Assembly: GCA_965229445.1 (NCBI GenBank)
Contig: OZ245876.1
Span: 682,001-746,000 of the forward strand
Direction of reading: 5' to 3'
From: Owenweeksia sp965229445
Lineage (GTDB): Bacteria > Bacteroidota > Bacteroidia > Flavobacteriales > Schleiferiaceae
Length of the DNA stretch: 64,000 nucleotides
Positions 36,845 through 46,386 of this stretch are shown in pieces. Position 1 is the stretch's first letter. Every line of letters begins with the position of its first letter. The translations under genes and the position numbers were made by a program. The notes below the pieces were generated by a model, which was not told where the DNA came from, did not search any database, and saw only the letters and a program-made list of their open reading frames with translations.

Positions 36845-38446
36845 TTAATTGTATTTGTAACGCTCAAACTTATCGCGTTTTGGAGCATCCGTCTCCTTGT
36901 CACGCTTTTCGTTTGGCGACTGGAACCCAAGTCGGTCCATAGCACATCTAAACCCAATATCATCCGTGGCCTGATCTTCTTCCAGGTGACGGCGAGTACC
37001 AGGGCTTAACCAATATGCACGGTCTTTCCAGCTACCACCTTTGTAAACACGACTGGTGTTGCCAATTAGGGTAGTAGAAGAATAATCATACATCAGGGCA
37101 TCACCCTCTTCAACTTCCTGATCATAAAAGATAGAAGACTCTTTATCTCCATCGCGGAAATTGCGATAATCAGATTTCTGATAGTTCCGCCTGTTTAGAT
37201 TTTCTTCTTCCGTTACAGCACGAGTGGGGAATTCACCGGGTAAACGATTAATCGTACTATCCGAATTGTATTGAGGTTCTTGCAACACCTCAAGTGCTCC
37301 CAGACCCTGATAGTTATCATCAAATACCTTAAACTGATTACCCCGGTAAGGATTTAAGTCAGTTGCATCTTCAAGTGTTAGTGGACGATAAACATCCAAA
37401 ACCCACTCGGATACATTGCCAGCCATGTCATATAATCCAAAGTCGTTTGGAGGATAAAACTTAACCTGCATAGTGTAACTGGCCTGGTCATTTAACCATC
37501 CGCCGGTTCCCATCATATCACCTCTGCCGCGCTTGAAGTTGGCCAGCATGTCTCCGCGTTCATCGCTATCAGGATTGCGCATAGAGCTGCCACTCCAGGT
37601 ATATTTGTTTCCTTCAGTAACACGGTTATAAATACGAGAACCATGATTTGCCACCGCTGCATATTCCCATTCTGCCTCCGTTGGCAGACGATATTTTGGA
37701 AGCAGTATCCCATCGGTACGACGTACAGGACGTCCTTCCTTTCCGTAAGGACTGTTGGGATTGTTGTCCCTCAAACCTTTTTTATTCTGTTGGGTGTAGT
37801 CGCCAGGGCGATACAGGTAAACTTCTGAATTAAAGTGATCAGCATCAACCTGATCGGGAAATTCATTGAATACGCCCTCATCGATAAGAATTTGTTCGTT
37901 CACACGGTCTGTCCGCCATGAGCAATATTTCATCGCCTGAATCCAGCTAACACCTACCACGGGATAGAAGTTGTAAGCAGGATAGCGGAAGTAATTTTCC
38001 ACCATCGCCTCATTATAGGAAAGCTCATCACGCCATACCAAAGTATCTGGAAGCGCACTGGTGTAAATTTCTGGATAGTAATCATAATCAAATACTCTGC
38101 GCAACCAATAGAGGTATTCGCGATAATCCACATTGGTAACTTCATTTTCGTCCATATAGAACGTATTAACAGTTACCTGCCGTGGCACGTTGTTCCAATC
38201 TTTATAGAAGTCCTCTTCAACACGACCCATAGTGTAGGTTCCGCCCTCTATTAAAACCAGACCAGGTCCGGTAGGCTGACCATTAAAGTCGGCAACAGAG
38301 AATCCGCCGTTGTCGGAGTCATTATAAGACCAACCAGTGGTATTGCTCTTTTCAGAGCAGGATGACAATCCGAATATCACCCCCGCTGATAACAGGAGGA
38401 GTGAATGTTTTTTAAGTGATAGAATGCGTTTCATAGAATTACTCAT
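36845..38446 (-). CDS. gldJ: T9SS/gliding lipoprotein GldJ (SUMF1-like fold)
   Basis: A 533-aa protein. The N-terminus has a signal peptide ending in GLSSC, a good lipobox. The body is an FGE-sulfatase (SUMF1)-like domain: GGTYTMGRVEEDF, FYMDENEVTNVDYREYL, YPVVGVSWIQAMKYCSWR, YRLPTEAEWEYAA, AGNVSEWVLDVYRP and RVYKGGSWKDRAYWL. GldJ and its paralogue GldK share this fold and form a ring with GldN in the T9SS. Location beside porU/porV and murF favours GldJ. A PorP/SprF-like gene lies 22 bp upstream on the same strand, likely one transcript. Confidence 0.88.
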   Translation of the reverse strand: MSNSMKRILSLKKHSLLLLSAGVIFGLSSCSEKSNTTGWSYNDSDNGGFSVADFNGQPTGPGLVLIEGGTYTMGRVEEDFYKDWNNVPRQVTVNTFYMDENEVTNVDYREYLYWLRRVFDYDYYPEIYTSALPDTLVWRDELSYNEAMVENYFRYPAYNFYPVVGVSWIQAMKYCSWRTDRVNEQILIDEGVFNEFPDQVDADHFNSEVYLYRPGDYTQQNKKGLRDNNPNSPYGKEGRPVRRTDGILLPKYRLPTEAEWEYAAVANHGSRIYNRVTEGNKYTWSGSSMRNPDSDERGDMLANFKRGRGDMMGTGGWLNDQASYTMQVKFYPPNDFGLYDMAGNVSEWVLDVYRPLTLEDATDLNPYRGNQFKVFDDNYQGLGALEVLQEPQYNSDSTINRLPGEFPTRAVTEEENLNRRNYQKSDYRNFRDGDKESSIFYDQEVEEGDALMYDYSSTTLIGNTSRVYKGGSWKDRAYWLSPGTRRHLEEDQATDDIGFRCAMDRLGFQSPNEKRDKETDAPKRDKFERYKYN

Positions 38447-38468
38447 TCGTTAGGTAGAGAGTTTCAAA

Positions 38469-39452
38469 CTAGAATTTAGGACATTTTATTGCCTGCTTCT
38501 GTCTTTTTCTTACATGACAGGGAAACTGATAGGCTAGTGAAATTTCATGAGCACCACCAAGATTATTGGCGATGGATGAAACGGTCACATCATAGCTATA
38601 TCCCACTTTCCAGGCTTGTTCTTCAGGAGCGTATCCCACTAATACTACCAGTGCATCGGGATTGGATGTGCTGGTGCGGAAACCAAGACCACCGCTAATG
38701 GAAGAGCGGTTAAAAGATGCGCTGATTGTTAGCTGATCATACGGACCCTGGATCTGGTATACCACGTTCGGAACCAAATAATTTACTATTTCTCCTCGAA
38801 TTCTTTGTTTACCCAATGGAATAGTAAAGCCTGCATGTGCAGTAATTTTCATGGGGAGCTTGGAAGATTGAAAAAAGCTTTCGTCTGGTTGAGTGAGGTG
38901 GTGGGCTGCAAAGCCGAAATAAAACTTTTCGGTATATCCCAGCAGTCCTGCACTTACATCAAATTGATTGTTGGTATTGCTTTGAGGTGGAACTTCCAGG
39001 GTTTCATAAACAAAACCATAAAAAGGGTCAATCTCATCAGGGAAATTTAGGCTGTTCCAATCCAACTGTCGTTGACGAAAAGTAGCCTGGAAGCCAAACT
39101 GTAAGGTAAAATTTCTTGAAGCCTGCAAGTGATAGGAATATAAGGCACTTGCCTCAGTTGTGGAAAGAGCCCCATCACCGGCATCATCCCTCAAAAGCAA
39201 CACACCTAATCCTCCATTGAGACCATCTACGTATTGGTCATAAGAAGCGGAGTAGGTCTGATAAACATTCAGCACCGGATATTGGTTACGATAGTTGAGA
39301 CTTACGTTTGGACACTTTTTAGTACCGGCAAAGGCAGGGTTCAGATACAATGGGTTAGCATAGTACTGACTAAAATGAGGATCCTGTGCTGAAGCAGAGA
39401 TGCCTAGCACAACCACGGTGATTGTTAATAGAGTTAGCCTTAAGTTTCTCAT
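38469..39452 (-). CDS. PorP/SprF-family T9SS outer-membrane protein
   Basis: A 327-aa protein with a signal peptide (LLTITVVVLGISASAQ) directly followed by the family signature DPHFSQYYANPLYLNPAFAGT. The rest consists of beta strands for an outer-membrane barrel. PorP/SprF proteins link T9SS cargo or SprB-like adhesins to the cell surface and bind PorE or GldK-type partners. It is the first gene before gldJ. Which paralogue it is cannot be told from sequence alone. Confidence 0.88.
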   Translation of the reverse strand: MRNLRLTLLTITVVVLGISASAQDPHFSQYYANPLYLNPAFAGTKKCPNVSLNYRNQYPVLNVYQTYSASYDQYVDGLNGGLGVLLLRDDAGDGALSTTEASALYSYHLQASRNFTLQFGFQATFRQRQLDWNSLNFPDEIDPFYGFVYETLEVPPQSNTNNQFDVSAGLLGYTEKFYFGFAAHHLTQPDESFFQSSKLPMKITAHAGFTIPLGKQRIRGEIVNYLVPNVVYQIQGPYDQLTISASFNRSSISGGLGFRTSTSNPDALVVLVGYAPEEQAWKVGYSYDVTVSSIANNLGGAHEISLAYQFPCHVRKRQKQAIKCPKF

Positions 39453-39612
39453 CCTTTGTCAGGAATTACAAGCAACAATAATACAAATATTTAATCTAAA
39501 CCTATATCAGCCCTAACATTGATAAAATAAAGAATAGCGACCGATAATCATAGAACACTAATTGAAAACGTCCGCTGAAGGGATAAAGTGCCCGTTGCCT
39601 AAATCTAAGTAA

Positions 39613-39620
39613 TACATTTG
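39613..39620 (+). promoter_or_regulatory. -7 box for porU
   Basis: TACATTTG (TAnnTTTG) sits 37 bp before the porU ATG. A TTG at 39595-39597 is 15 nt away, shorter than the usual 19, so strength is uncertain. Confidence 0.5.
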
Positions 39621-39657
39621 CTGCTCTTGCGTTTACTGAGGAGACTACAGAACATCC

Positions 39658-42600
39658 ATGATAAAAATAACCTTAAGAATCTTCCTTGTTGGCCTCATTC
39701 TCTTGCCTGCCGGGCAATTGAAAGCCCAGGTTCAATTTTCTGATAATTTACAATGGGAAGCCCCACGCATTCAGGGGAATAGCTTTTCTCCCTACTTTAA
39801 AGGAGCGAACTATGATTTTAATCAACCATTATTGCCAAAATATTGTCAGAGTCAAACCGCATCTGTACAAGCAGGCTCGGCTTATCAATACCAATTTACA
39901 GATCTTCAATTCATAGAGGTTAATAGCCAGGAACGATTAGCGCTATCTAAACTCCAGCTTGGAGAGGTGCCTGAGGTTATGATTCACATCGGAAAGTCTT
40001 TGCAAGGCAATCTTGTTACCGCTTGTTTTTATCCCTTTATAAAGGTGTCTGGTCAATATAAAAAGATAAGCTCCTTTAACCTGGTTCTGTCTCCTTCTGC
40101 AGAATCTCAGAACCCGGGTAGTGCAGTTCAAACTGGTACACGAAAGAAGTCTGCGGCCAATAGTCCTCTTAGTAGTGGAGCATGGTTCCGCCTGGCCGTG
40201 GAAGAGACCGGCATGTATAAGATTACACCGGGCTTCTTAAACAGCAATAATATTAGTAGTGGCAACGTAGCCATCAACAGCATTCGCATATTGGGCAATG
40301 GAGAAGGGGTTTTACCGGAAAGGAATGCAAATTTTGCTCCGGCCGGTCTTCCGGATGTCCCCATTAAGGTGTACGATAATAATGCTGATGGCTTGTTTAA
40401 TGGCAACGATTACCTGGTCTTCTTTGCCAGGGACGCTCATACCTGGTCTCTCAACAGTTCAACCGGTGATTTTAACCACCAACTCAATCCCTACCGCGAT
40501 GAAAACTATTACTTCATATCCGTAAACAGTGGAGCATCTCCGCAGGTTGCATTATCAACCCCCATCACCCTATCGCCCACGGTTACGGTGAGCAGTTTTG
40601 ATGACTATGATTTTGAAGAGATAGAGGAATATAATCTGGTAGGAACCGGCAGAGAATGGTTCGGCAATTTGTTTGACTTCGATCTTACGTATAACTCCAA
40701 AACTTTTAGTTTTCCAAATCGAGACGCCAGTGTACCAGTGCGCTTAAGGGTACGCGCCGTTGCCAGGGCTTCCTCGGGCAATACTTTTATGAAAACAAAT
40801 CTAAACGGGCTTCAGGCGCAGCAGCTCAGTTTTGCAGCTTACGGCACGGGAGAGTATGCACCATATGTTACCATTGGAGATGAATCTGCTGATGTAAACA
40901 TGGTGGGGGATAACCTGGTGGTACAACTGGAATATGAGAATAGCGCCAACCCCGCTGCGGCAGCCTGGCTGGATTTTGTGCAAATTCAGGTGAGACGCCA
41001 ATTGATTTATTCCGGGGCACCCATTGTCTTTCGCGATGCTCAGATTATTGGTCCGGCCGCGGTGGCACAATTCAACATTGCTAATGCCAATAGCGGCATA
41101 GAAGTTTGGGATGTTACCAACCATCAGAACGTGCGAGCCATGCCAATTTCCCTGGTTGGTGGAAATTCAGCGGTTTTCGTTGATACGGCGTATTCCTTAA
41201 AAGAATACGCTGCTTTTACCGCTTCCAATCTGTTGATTCCAGATTTTGTAGGAGCAGTAGCAAATCAAGATTTATTGGGATTGGAAACCGCTGAAATGTT
41301 GATCGTCACCCATCCTAACTTTTTAGCCGCGGCTGAGCGTTTGGCAACTTTTCATGAGCAGAATGATGGGATAAGTTGCCACGTGGTAACCGCACAGCAG
41401 GTTTACAATGAATTTAGCAGTGGTGGACAGGACATTGCCGCTATCAGAAACTTTGCTCGTCTGAATTATGAAAAGAGTCAATCAGATACGGTTGATTTCA
41501 ATTATCTACTCTTGTTTGGCGATGCCTCGTACGACTATAAAGATCGCCTCAGCAACAACACGAATTTTGTACCGGTTTATGAAGGTGGTTCTTCCTTGAA
41601 CCTTCAGTTGTCTTTTGTAACGGATGATTTTTATGCGTACCTCGATCCTGGAGAAGGAGATGCAAGCGTCGATTTTACAGGTGAAATAATGGACGTTGGT
41701 GTGGGGAGAATTCCTTGCGTTACGTTGACAGAAGCACAGAGGTATGTAGATAAGGTCGTGCATTATACAACCGCCAGCCAGCGTTTTGGGAGCTGGAGAA
41801 ATGATGTGCTTTTGATGGCTGATGATGTGGATGAAAGCTGGGAAACCATGTTTGTGGATAACAGTGAGGATCTTGAAAACATTGTAAAAAACCGTAGTGA
41901 AGCCTTTAACGTCAACAAGATTTATGAAGATGCGTACCAACAAGTAAACACCACGGGAAGTGAAACCTATCCTGAAGCAACCAATGATATGTTTCGACTT
42001 GTACAAGCCGGTAATCTGGTAACCAATTATATCGGTCACGGAGGTGAAATAGGTCTTGCTTCAGAAAAACTCCTCGGCTTAACTCATGTGAATGCTTGGA
42101 ACAATCTGGATGCGATGCCACTTTTTGTAACTATTACCTGTGAATTTACCCGTTTAGATGATCCAAAAAGGGTTTCAGCGGGGGAGCAACTGGCCTTAAA
42201 CCCAAATGGAGGATCAATTGGCCTTATTTCCACGACGAGAACGGTATTTGCCGGTCCTGCTGTCACGCTGAATAAAGCAGTATTTCGCGAACTTTTTGAA
42301 AGGCCAAATAATATTCCCAAGACCTTTGGCGAGATAATTCGCGATGCCAAGAATGAATTGCTGAGCAATGCCACCAAACTCAAGTTCTCCTTCATTGGTG
42401 ACCCTGCCGTTCGTTTAGCTATACCTTATTATAATATCAATGCGAAGACCTTAAATGGTAAAGAGCTTTCACAGGGTGGCCTTGATACCTTAAAGGCTTT
42501 GGATAAGGTAAGTGTTACCGGCGAGGTGACAGATTTTTCAGGACAGAAGCTATCAAGTTTCACCGGTATTACCAATGTTTCGGTTTTTGACAAAGCCAGC

Positions 42601-43515
42601 AATAAGCAAACGCTGCGAAATGATGGGGTGGGACCTACTCTTAATTTTAGCTTGCGCAATAACCTTATTTATCGAGGTAAAGTAGAAGTTATTGACGGCG
42701 AGTTTGAGTTTAGTTTCATCATCCCAAGGGATATATCCTTGAAATTTGGCTATGGTAAGTTCAGCCTTTACGCTTATTCGGAAGGTCTCGATGCGGCAGG
42801 CTTCATGGACACCGCCGTAGTAGGAGGTATTAATAACGATGCAGACCCTGATGACCTTGGGCCTGAGATTGATTTATTTATGAATGATGAATCATTTGTG
42901 AGGGGTGGGATTACGAATGAGAATCCAGAATTATTTGCCAGGATTTTCGATTCATCAGGGGTTAATACTGTCGGTACCGGAATCGGGCATGATCTGATTG
43001 CAGTGTTGGATGAAAAAACTGATCAGGCTTATGTGTTGAATGAATACTACGAGTCGGAGTTAAATAGCTTTCAAAGAGGAACCCTAAGGTTTCCGTTTTT
43101 TGAACTGGAAGAAGGTCCACACACCTTAAAGTTAAGAGTATTCGATGTCCATAACAATTTCTCAGAGGCCACCACGGATTTTGTAGTGGCAGAGTCGGAG
43201 CAATTTGCGCTGGAAAGAGTGCTCAATTATCCGAACCCCTTTACCACTTATACGGAGTTTCAATTTGAACATAATCGTGTTAATCAACCACTTGAAGTCC
43301 AGGTGCAGATCTTTACGGTTTCGGGTAAATTGGTCAAGACCATAAACAAGTTGATCTTACCGGAAGGTAATCGGGTAACCGGTATTGCCTGGAATGGCCT
43401 TGATGATTATGGTGATAAAATTGGTAAAGGAGTGTATGTTTATCGAGTAAAGGTGCGTTCTCAAGTGGATAACTCTGTTGCCGATAAATACGAAAAACTA
43501 GTGATCCTGCGTTAA
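39658..43515 (+). CDS. porU: T9SS C-terminal signal peptidase/sortase PorU
   Basis: A 1285-aa exported protein of the gingipain-like C25 peptidase family. After the signal peptide comes an N-terminal beta region, then the catalytic domain with His in NYIGHGGEIG (H794) and Cys in ITCEFTR (C828). The C-terminus has a FlgD-like domain (LNYPNPF..., WNGLDDYGDKIGKGVYVYRV). PorU removes the C-terminal signal of T9SS cargo at the cell surface and attaches them, with PorV as partner; porV follows after about 50 bp. Its own FlgD-like end resembles a sorting tail but belongs to PorU itself. Both catalytic residues are present. Confidence 0.93.
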   Translation: MIKITLRIFLVGLILLPAGQLKAQVQFSDNLQWEAPRIQGNSFSPYFKGANYDFNQPLLPKYCQSQTASVQAGSAYQYQFTDLQFIEVNSQERLALSKLQLGEVPEVMIHIGKSLQGNLVTACFYPFIKVSGQYKKISSFNLVLSPSAESQNPGSAVQTGTRKKSAANSPLSSGAWFRLAVEETGMYKITPGFLNSNNISSGNVAINSIRILGNGEGVLPERNANFAPAGLPDVPIKVYDNNADGLFNGNDYLVFFARDAHTWSLNSSTGDFNHQLNPYRDENYYFISVNSGASPQVALSTPITLSPTVTVSSFDDYDFEEIEEYNLVGTGREWFGNLFDFDLTYNSKTFSFPNRDASVPVRLRVRAVARASSGNTFMKTNLNGLQAQQLSFAAYGTGEYAPYVTIGDESADVNMVGDNLVVQLEYENSANPAAAAWLDFVQIQVRRQLIYSGAPIVFRDAQIIGPAAVAQFNIANANSGIEVWDVTNHQNVRAMPISLVGGNSAVFVDTAYSLKEYAAFTASNLLIPDFVGAVANQDLLGLETAEMLIVTHPNFLAAAERLATFHEQNDGISCHVVTAQQVYNEFSSGGQDIAAIRNFARLNYEKSQSDTVDFNYLLLFGDASYDYKDRLSNNTNFVPVYEGGSSLNLQLSFVTDDFYAYLDPGEGDASVDFTGEIMDVGVGRIPCVTLTEAQRYVDKVVHYTTASQRFGSWRNDVLLMADDVDESWETMFVDNSEDLENIVKNRSEAFNVNKIYEDAYQQVNTTGSETYPEATNDMFRLVQAGNLVTNYIGHGGEIGLASEKLLGLTHVNAWNNLDAMPLFVTITCEFTRLDDPKRVSAGEQLALNPNGGSIGLISTTRTVFAGPAVTLNKAVFRELFERPNNIPKTFGEIIRDAKNELLSNATKLKFSFIGDPAVRLAIPYYNINAKTLNGKELSQGGLDTLKALDKVSVTGEVTDFSGQKLSSFTGITNVSVFDKASNKQTLRNDGVGPTLNFSLRNNLIYRGKVEVIDGEFEFSFIIPRDISLKFGYGKFSLYAYSEGLDAAGFMDTAVVGGINNDADPDDLGPEIDLFMNDESFVRGGITNENPELFARIFDSSGVNTVGTGIGHDLIAVLDEKTDQAYVLNEYYESELNSFQRGTLRFPFFELEEGPHTLKLRVFDVHNNFSEATTDFVVAESEQFALERVLNYPNPFTTYTEFQFEHNRVNQPLEVQVQIFTVSGKLVKTINKLILPEGNRVTGIAWNGLDDYGDKIGKGVYVYRVKVRSQVDNSVADKYEKLVILR

Positions 43516-43539
43516 GCTGCCATGCTAGCCATTTATCCT

Positions 43540-43547
43540 TATTTTTG
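43540..43547 (+). promoter_or_regulatory. -7 box between porU and porV
   Basis: TATTTTTG matches TAnnTTTG, 20 bp before the porV ATG. It would give porV its own start in addition to read-through from porU. No -33 TTG at the expected distance. Confidence 0.4.
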
Positions 43548-43567
43548 CCGCTGATCTAAATTTGAAC

Positions 43568-44845
43568 ATGAAGAAAGTTCTGTCCTTCTGCCTATTATTA
43601 GGTGCAATTACTGCACAGGCTCAACCCGGTGGTGCTATTAAGAAAAGCAATACCATAAGACCTGACAGTCCCATATATGATGACTATGCCGGAACTCTCC
43701 GACCCATAACCACGGCGGTACCCATCATTGCCATCTCACCTGATTCAAGAGCCGGTGGCATGGGTGATGTAGGGGTGGCTACCTCGGCAGATGCCAATTC
43801 ACTCTTTTGGAACCCGGCCAAACTCTCCTTTTTAGAGGATGGTTCCAAAGCACTATCGATATCCTATACACCATGGTTAAATAAGCTGGTAAATGATATT
43901 AATCTGGGGTATGTCTCTTTCGTGAGCAAGATTGGCGACAATCAAGGTTTTGGACTGGCAATGCGCTATTTCTCTTTAGGAGAAATTAACTTCAAGGACG
44001 AGAATAATAATCCGATAGGTACCGGCCAACCCTACGAAATGACCCTTGAAGGAGCCTATTCTCTTAAATTAAGCGAGGAGATGTCACTGGCGGTTGGTCT
44101 AAGATGGATTTATAGTGATCTCTTAAATGGACAGATTACCAGTGGTATCAATACGGACCCCGGCACTTCCTTTGCGGCAGATATCGGATATTATTATCAG
44201 AGTAGGGAAATGAATATTCAGGGAGGGATGAGACAATCCTTTTCTGCAGGGGTCAATATCTCCAATATAGGTGCAAAGATCTCCTATGGCAATGAGGCAG
44301 AAAGCGATTTTATCCCTACAAACCTGAGACTGGGTGGTGGTTACCATCTTAAGTTTGATCAGTATAACCGGATGTCATTCTTTCTGGATTTCAACAAGCT
44401 TCTGGTACCAACCCCACCCATTCGCGAAGGGGATACGCAACCACCTCCCGGTTTTACCGGTGATCAAAATGGCAATGGGATAGATAATGATGGCGAAGTG
44501 CTCTTTGGTAAGGATGACAATGTGAATGCTTTTAAGGGTATGTTTCAATCTTTTAGTGATGCGCCTGGTGGTTTTCAGGAAGAAATGGAAGAGATATTGA
44601 TAAATATTGGTGCGGAGTATTGGTACAACGAGCGCTTTGCAGTTCGCGGAGGTTATCAATATGAAGATCAGCAAAAAGGTGGCCGTCAATATTTCACGAT
44701 GGGATTGGGTATTCGTTACAATGTATTTGGTCTGGACTTTGCCTATTTGATTCCAGCTTCGGCTACTGTACGTAGTCCTTTAGAAAACACCCTAAGGTTT
44801 ACCTTGATCTTTAATTTCCAGGACTTTTCTGATCAGGGCTCTTAA
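43568..44845 (+). CDS. porV: T9SS shuttle protein PorV (LptO)
   Basis: A 425-aa outer-membrane barrel. I use ATG 43568 (MKKVLSFCLLLGAITAQAQ), whose signal peptide is clear; a TTG two codons upstream is less likely. The family signature ISPDSRAGGMGDVGVATSADANSLFWNPAKLSFL is present near the mature N-terminus. PorV carries T9SS cargo from the SprA translocon to PorU for processing. It follows porU and is 2 bp before the cdd start. Confidence 0.93.
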   Translation: MKKVLSFCLLLGAITAQAQPGGAIKKSNTIRPDSPIYDDYAGTLRPITTAVPIIAISPDSRAGGMGDVGVATSADANSLFWNPAKLSFLEDGSKALSISYTPWLNKLVNDINLGYVSFVSKIGDNQGFGLAMRYFSLGEINFKDENNNPIGTGQPYEMTLEGAYSLKLSEEMSLAVGLRWIYSDLLNGQITSGINTDPGTSFAADIGYYYQSREMNIQGGMRQSFSAGVNISNIGAKISYGNEAESDFIPTNLRLGGGYHLKFDQYNRMSFFLDFNKLLVPTPPIREGDTQPPPGFTGDQNGNGIDNDGEVLFGKDDNVNAFKGMFQSFSDAPGGFQEEMEEILINIGAEYWYNERFAVRGGYQYEDQQKGGRQYFTMGLGIRYNVFGLDFAYLIPASATVRSPLENTLRFTLIFNFQDFSDQGS

Positions 44846-44847
44846 TA

Positions 44848-45327
44848 GTGGATAAGTTAACACGTTCATTGGAGCTCTTAGTGTATGATCTTCAGGATCT
44901 CTTATCCGAGTATCGGTCTCTTATTTCCAGCTCTGAGGAAGCTCTTTCCAGGAGTCATTCCCCCTATAGCCAGTTTGCTGTAGGTTGTGCTCTATTGTTA
45001 GAAAATGGCGAAGTAGTACTCGGCGCTAATCAGGAAAACGCAGCTTACCCGTCTGGTTTATGTGCGGAAAGAGTAGCACTGTTTTCCGCGGGAGTGCAAT
45101 TTCCCCATGTTAAGGTGGTTGCTGCGGCAATAAGTTTAGCAGAACCAATTGACAAGTGGCCGTTTCCTTGCGGCGCCTGCTTGCAGGTTATGGCCGAAAC
45201 GAGGGAGAAACAACAATCTGAGCTCGATATTCTCATGAAACACCCTCGAGAGTCGAAAGTATTATTTAGCAAAGGATTGAACAATCTCTTGCCCTTTGCT
45301 TTTAATAAGGATTATCTGAAATCCTAA
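44848..45327 (+). CDS. cdd: Cytidine deaminase
   Basis: A 159-aa enzyme that deaminates cytidine and deoxycytidine to uridine forms. Zinc ligands lie in LCAERVALF (HxE-type replaced by CAE) and PFPCGACLQVM (PCxxC). The start is GTG, 2 bp after the porV stop, so translation is coupled. Length is ordinary for the tetrameric class. The link with porU/porV is a conserved neighbourhood in Flavobacteriales rather than a shared function. Confidence 0.92.
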   Translation: MDKLTRSLELLVYDLQDLLSEYRSLISSSEEALSRSHSPYSQFAVGCALLLENGEVVLGANQENAAYPSGLCAERVALFSAGVQFPHVKVVAAAISLAEPIDKWPFPCGACLQVMAETREKQQSELDILMKHPRESKVLFSKGLNNLLPFAFNKDYLKS

Positions 45328-45343
45328 GGGATGCATTTTATTA

Positions 45344-45351
45344 TAAATTTG
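45344..45351 (+). promoter_or_regulatory. -7 box for pdhA
   Basis: TAAATTTG matches TAnnTTTG, 24 bp before the pdhA start codon. A clear -33 TTG was not found, so this is a position-based call. Confidence 0.5.
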
Positions 45352-45375
45352 CTGCCCCGGTAAATAAGCATCCAA

Positions 45376-46374
45376 ATGGCAAAAAAGAAATACACCAAGC
45401 AAGTCTACCTCAAATGGTATGAAGATATGCTCTTCTGGCGAAAGTTTGAAGACAAGGCATCAGCCCTTTATATCCAACAAAAAATTCGGGGCTTTCTACA
45501 TTTATATAATGGGCAGGAAGCGGTGTTAGCCGGTTCCTTATTTGCCATGGAGGATGGAGATAAGATGATTACCGCTTACAGGAATCATGTTCAACCTATT
45601 GGTCTGGGAGTGGACCCGCGCAAGATCATGGCCGAATTGATGGGTAAGAAAACTGGCACATCAAACGGTAATGGTGGCTCTATGCACATGTTTTCCAAGG
45701 AGCACAACTTTTACGGCGGACACGGCATTGTGGGTGGTCAGATTCCCCTGGGAGCCGGAATGGCTTTTGCTGATAATTATCTAGATACCGGTAAGGTAAC
45801 CTTATGTTATATGGGCGATGGTGCGGTTCGGCAGGGAGCCTTTCATGAAACCATGAATTTGGCTATGCTGTGGAAATTGCCTGTGATTTTCATCATTGAG
45901 AATAATGGTTACGCCATGGGAACTTCAGTGAAGCGAACCGCTAATCATGAAGACATTTATAAGCTAGGTTTAGGATATGACATGCCTTGCAGTGCGGTGG
46001 AGGGTATGGATCCTCGCGATGTATATGAAGGTATACAACCGGCAGTAGATCGCGCAAGATCAGGTGACGGACCAACACTACTGGAAATCCGCACTTATCG
46101 ATATAAAGGACATTCTATGAGCGATGCTCAGCATTACCGTACCAAAGAAGAAGTTGCAGAGTATCAGAAAAAGGATCCTATTACAATCGTAAAAGATGTA
46201 ATTACTCAGAAGAAATATGCATCTGAAGATCAGATAAAAGAAATAGATGACCGGGTAAAGAGCCTGGTTAATGAATGTGTGAAGTTTGCCGATGATTCTG
46301 ATTTCCCTGCTCCAGAGGATTTATTTAAGAGTGTCTATAAGCAGGAGGATTATCCTTTTATTACTAATTCGTAA
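45376..46374 (+). CDS. pdhA: Pyruvate dehydrogenase E1 component alpha subunit
   Basis: A 332-aa thiamine-diphosphate enzyme subunit. The ThDP-binding motif is MGDGAVRQGAFHETMNLAMLWKLPVIFIIENN (GDG...NN). SMHMFSKEHNFYGGHGIVGGQIPLGAG and TYRYKGHSMSD are also typical of PDH E1alpha. It decarboxylates pyruvate in the complex that makes acetyl-CoA. The E2 gene follows after 12 bp. The E1beta gene (pdhB) is not in this window. Confidence 0.94.
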   Translation: MAKKKYTKQVYLKWYEDMLFWRKFEDKASALYIQQKIRGFLHLYNGQEAVLAGSLFAMEDGDKMITAYRNHVQPIGLGVDPRKIMAELMGKKTGTSNGNGGSMHMFSKEHNFYGGHGIVGGQIPLGAGMAFADNYLDTGKVTLCYMGDGAVRQGAFHETMNLAMLWKLPVIFIIENNGYAMGTSVKRTANHEDIYKLGLGYDMPCSAVEGMDPRDVYEGIQPAVDRARSGDGPTLLEIRTYRYKGHSMSDAQHYRTKEEVAEYQKKDPITIVKDVITQKKYASEDQIKEIDDRVKSLVNECVKFADDSDFPAPEDLFKSVYKQEDYPFITNS

Positions 46375-46386
46375 GCAACAGAGATT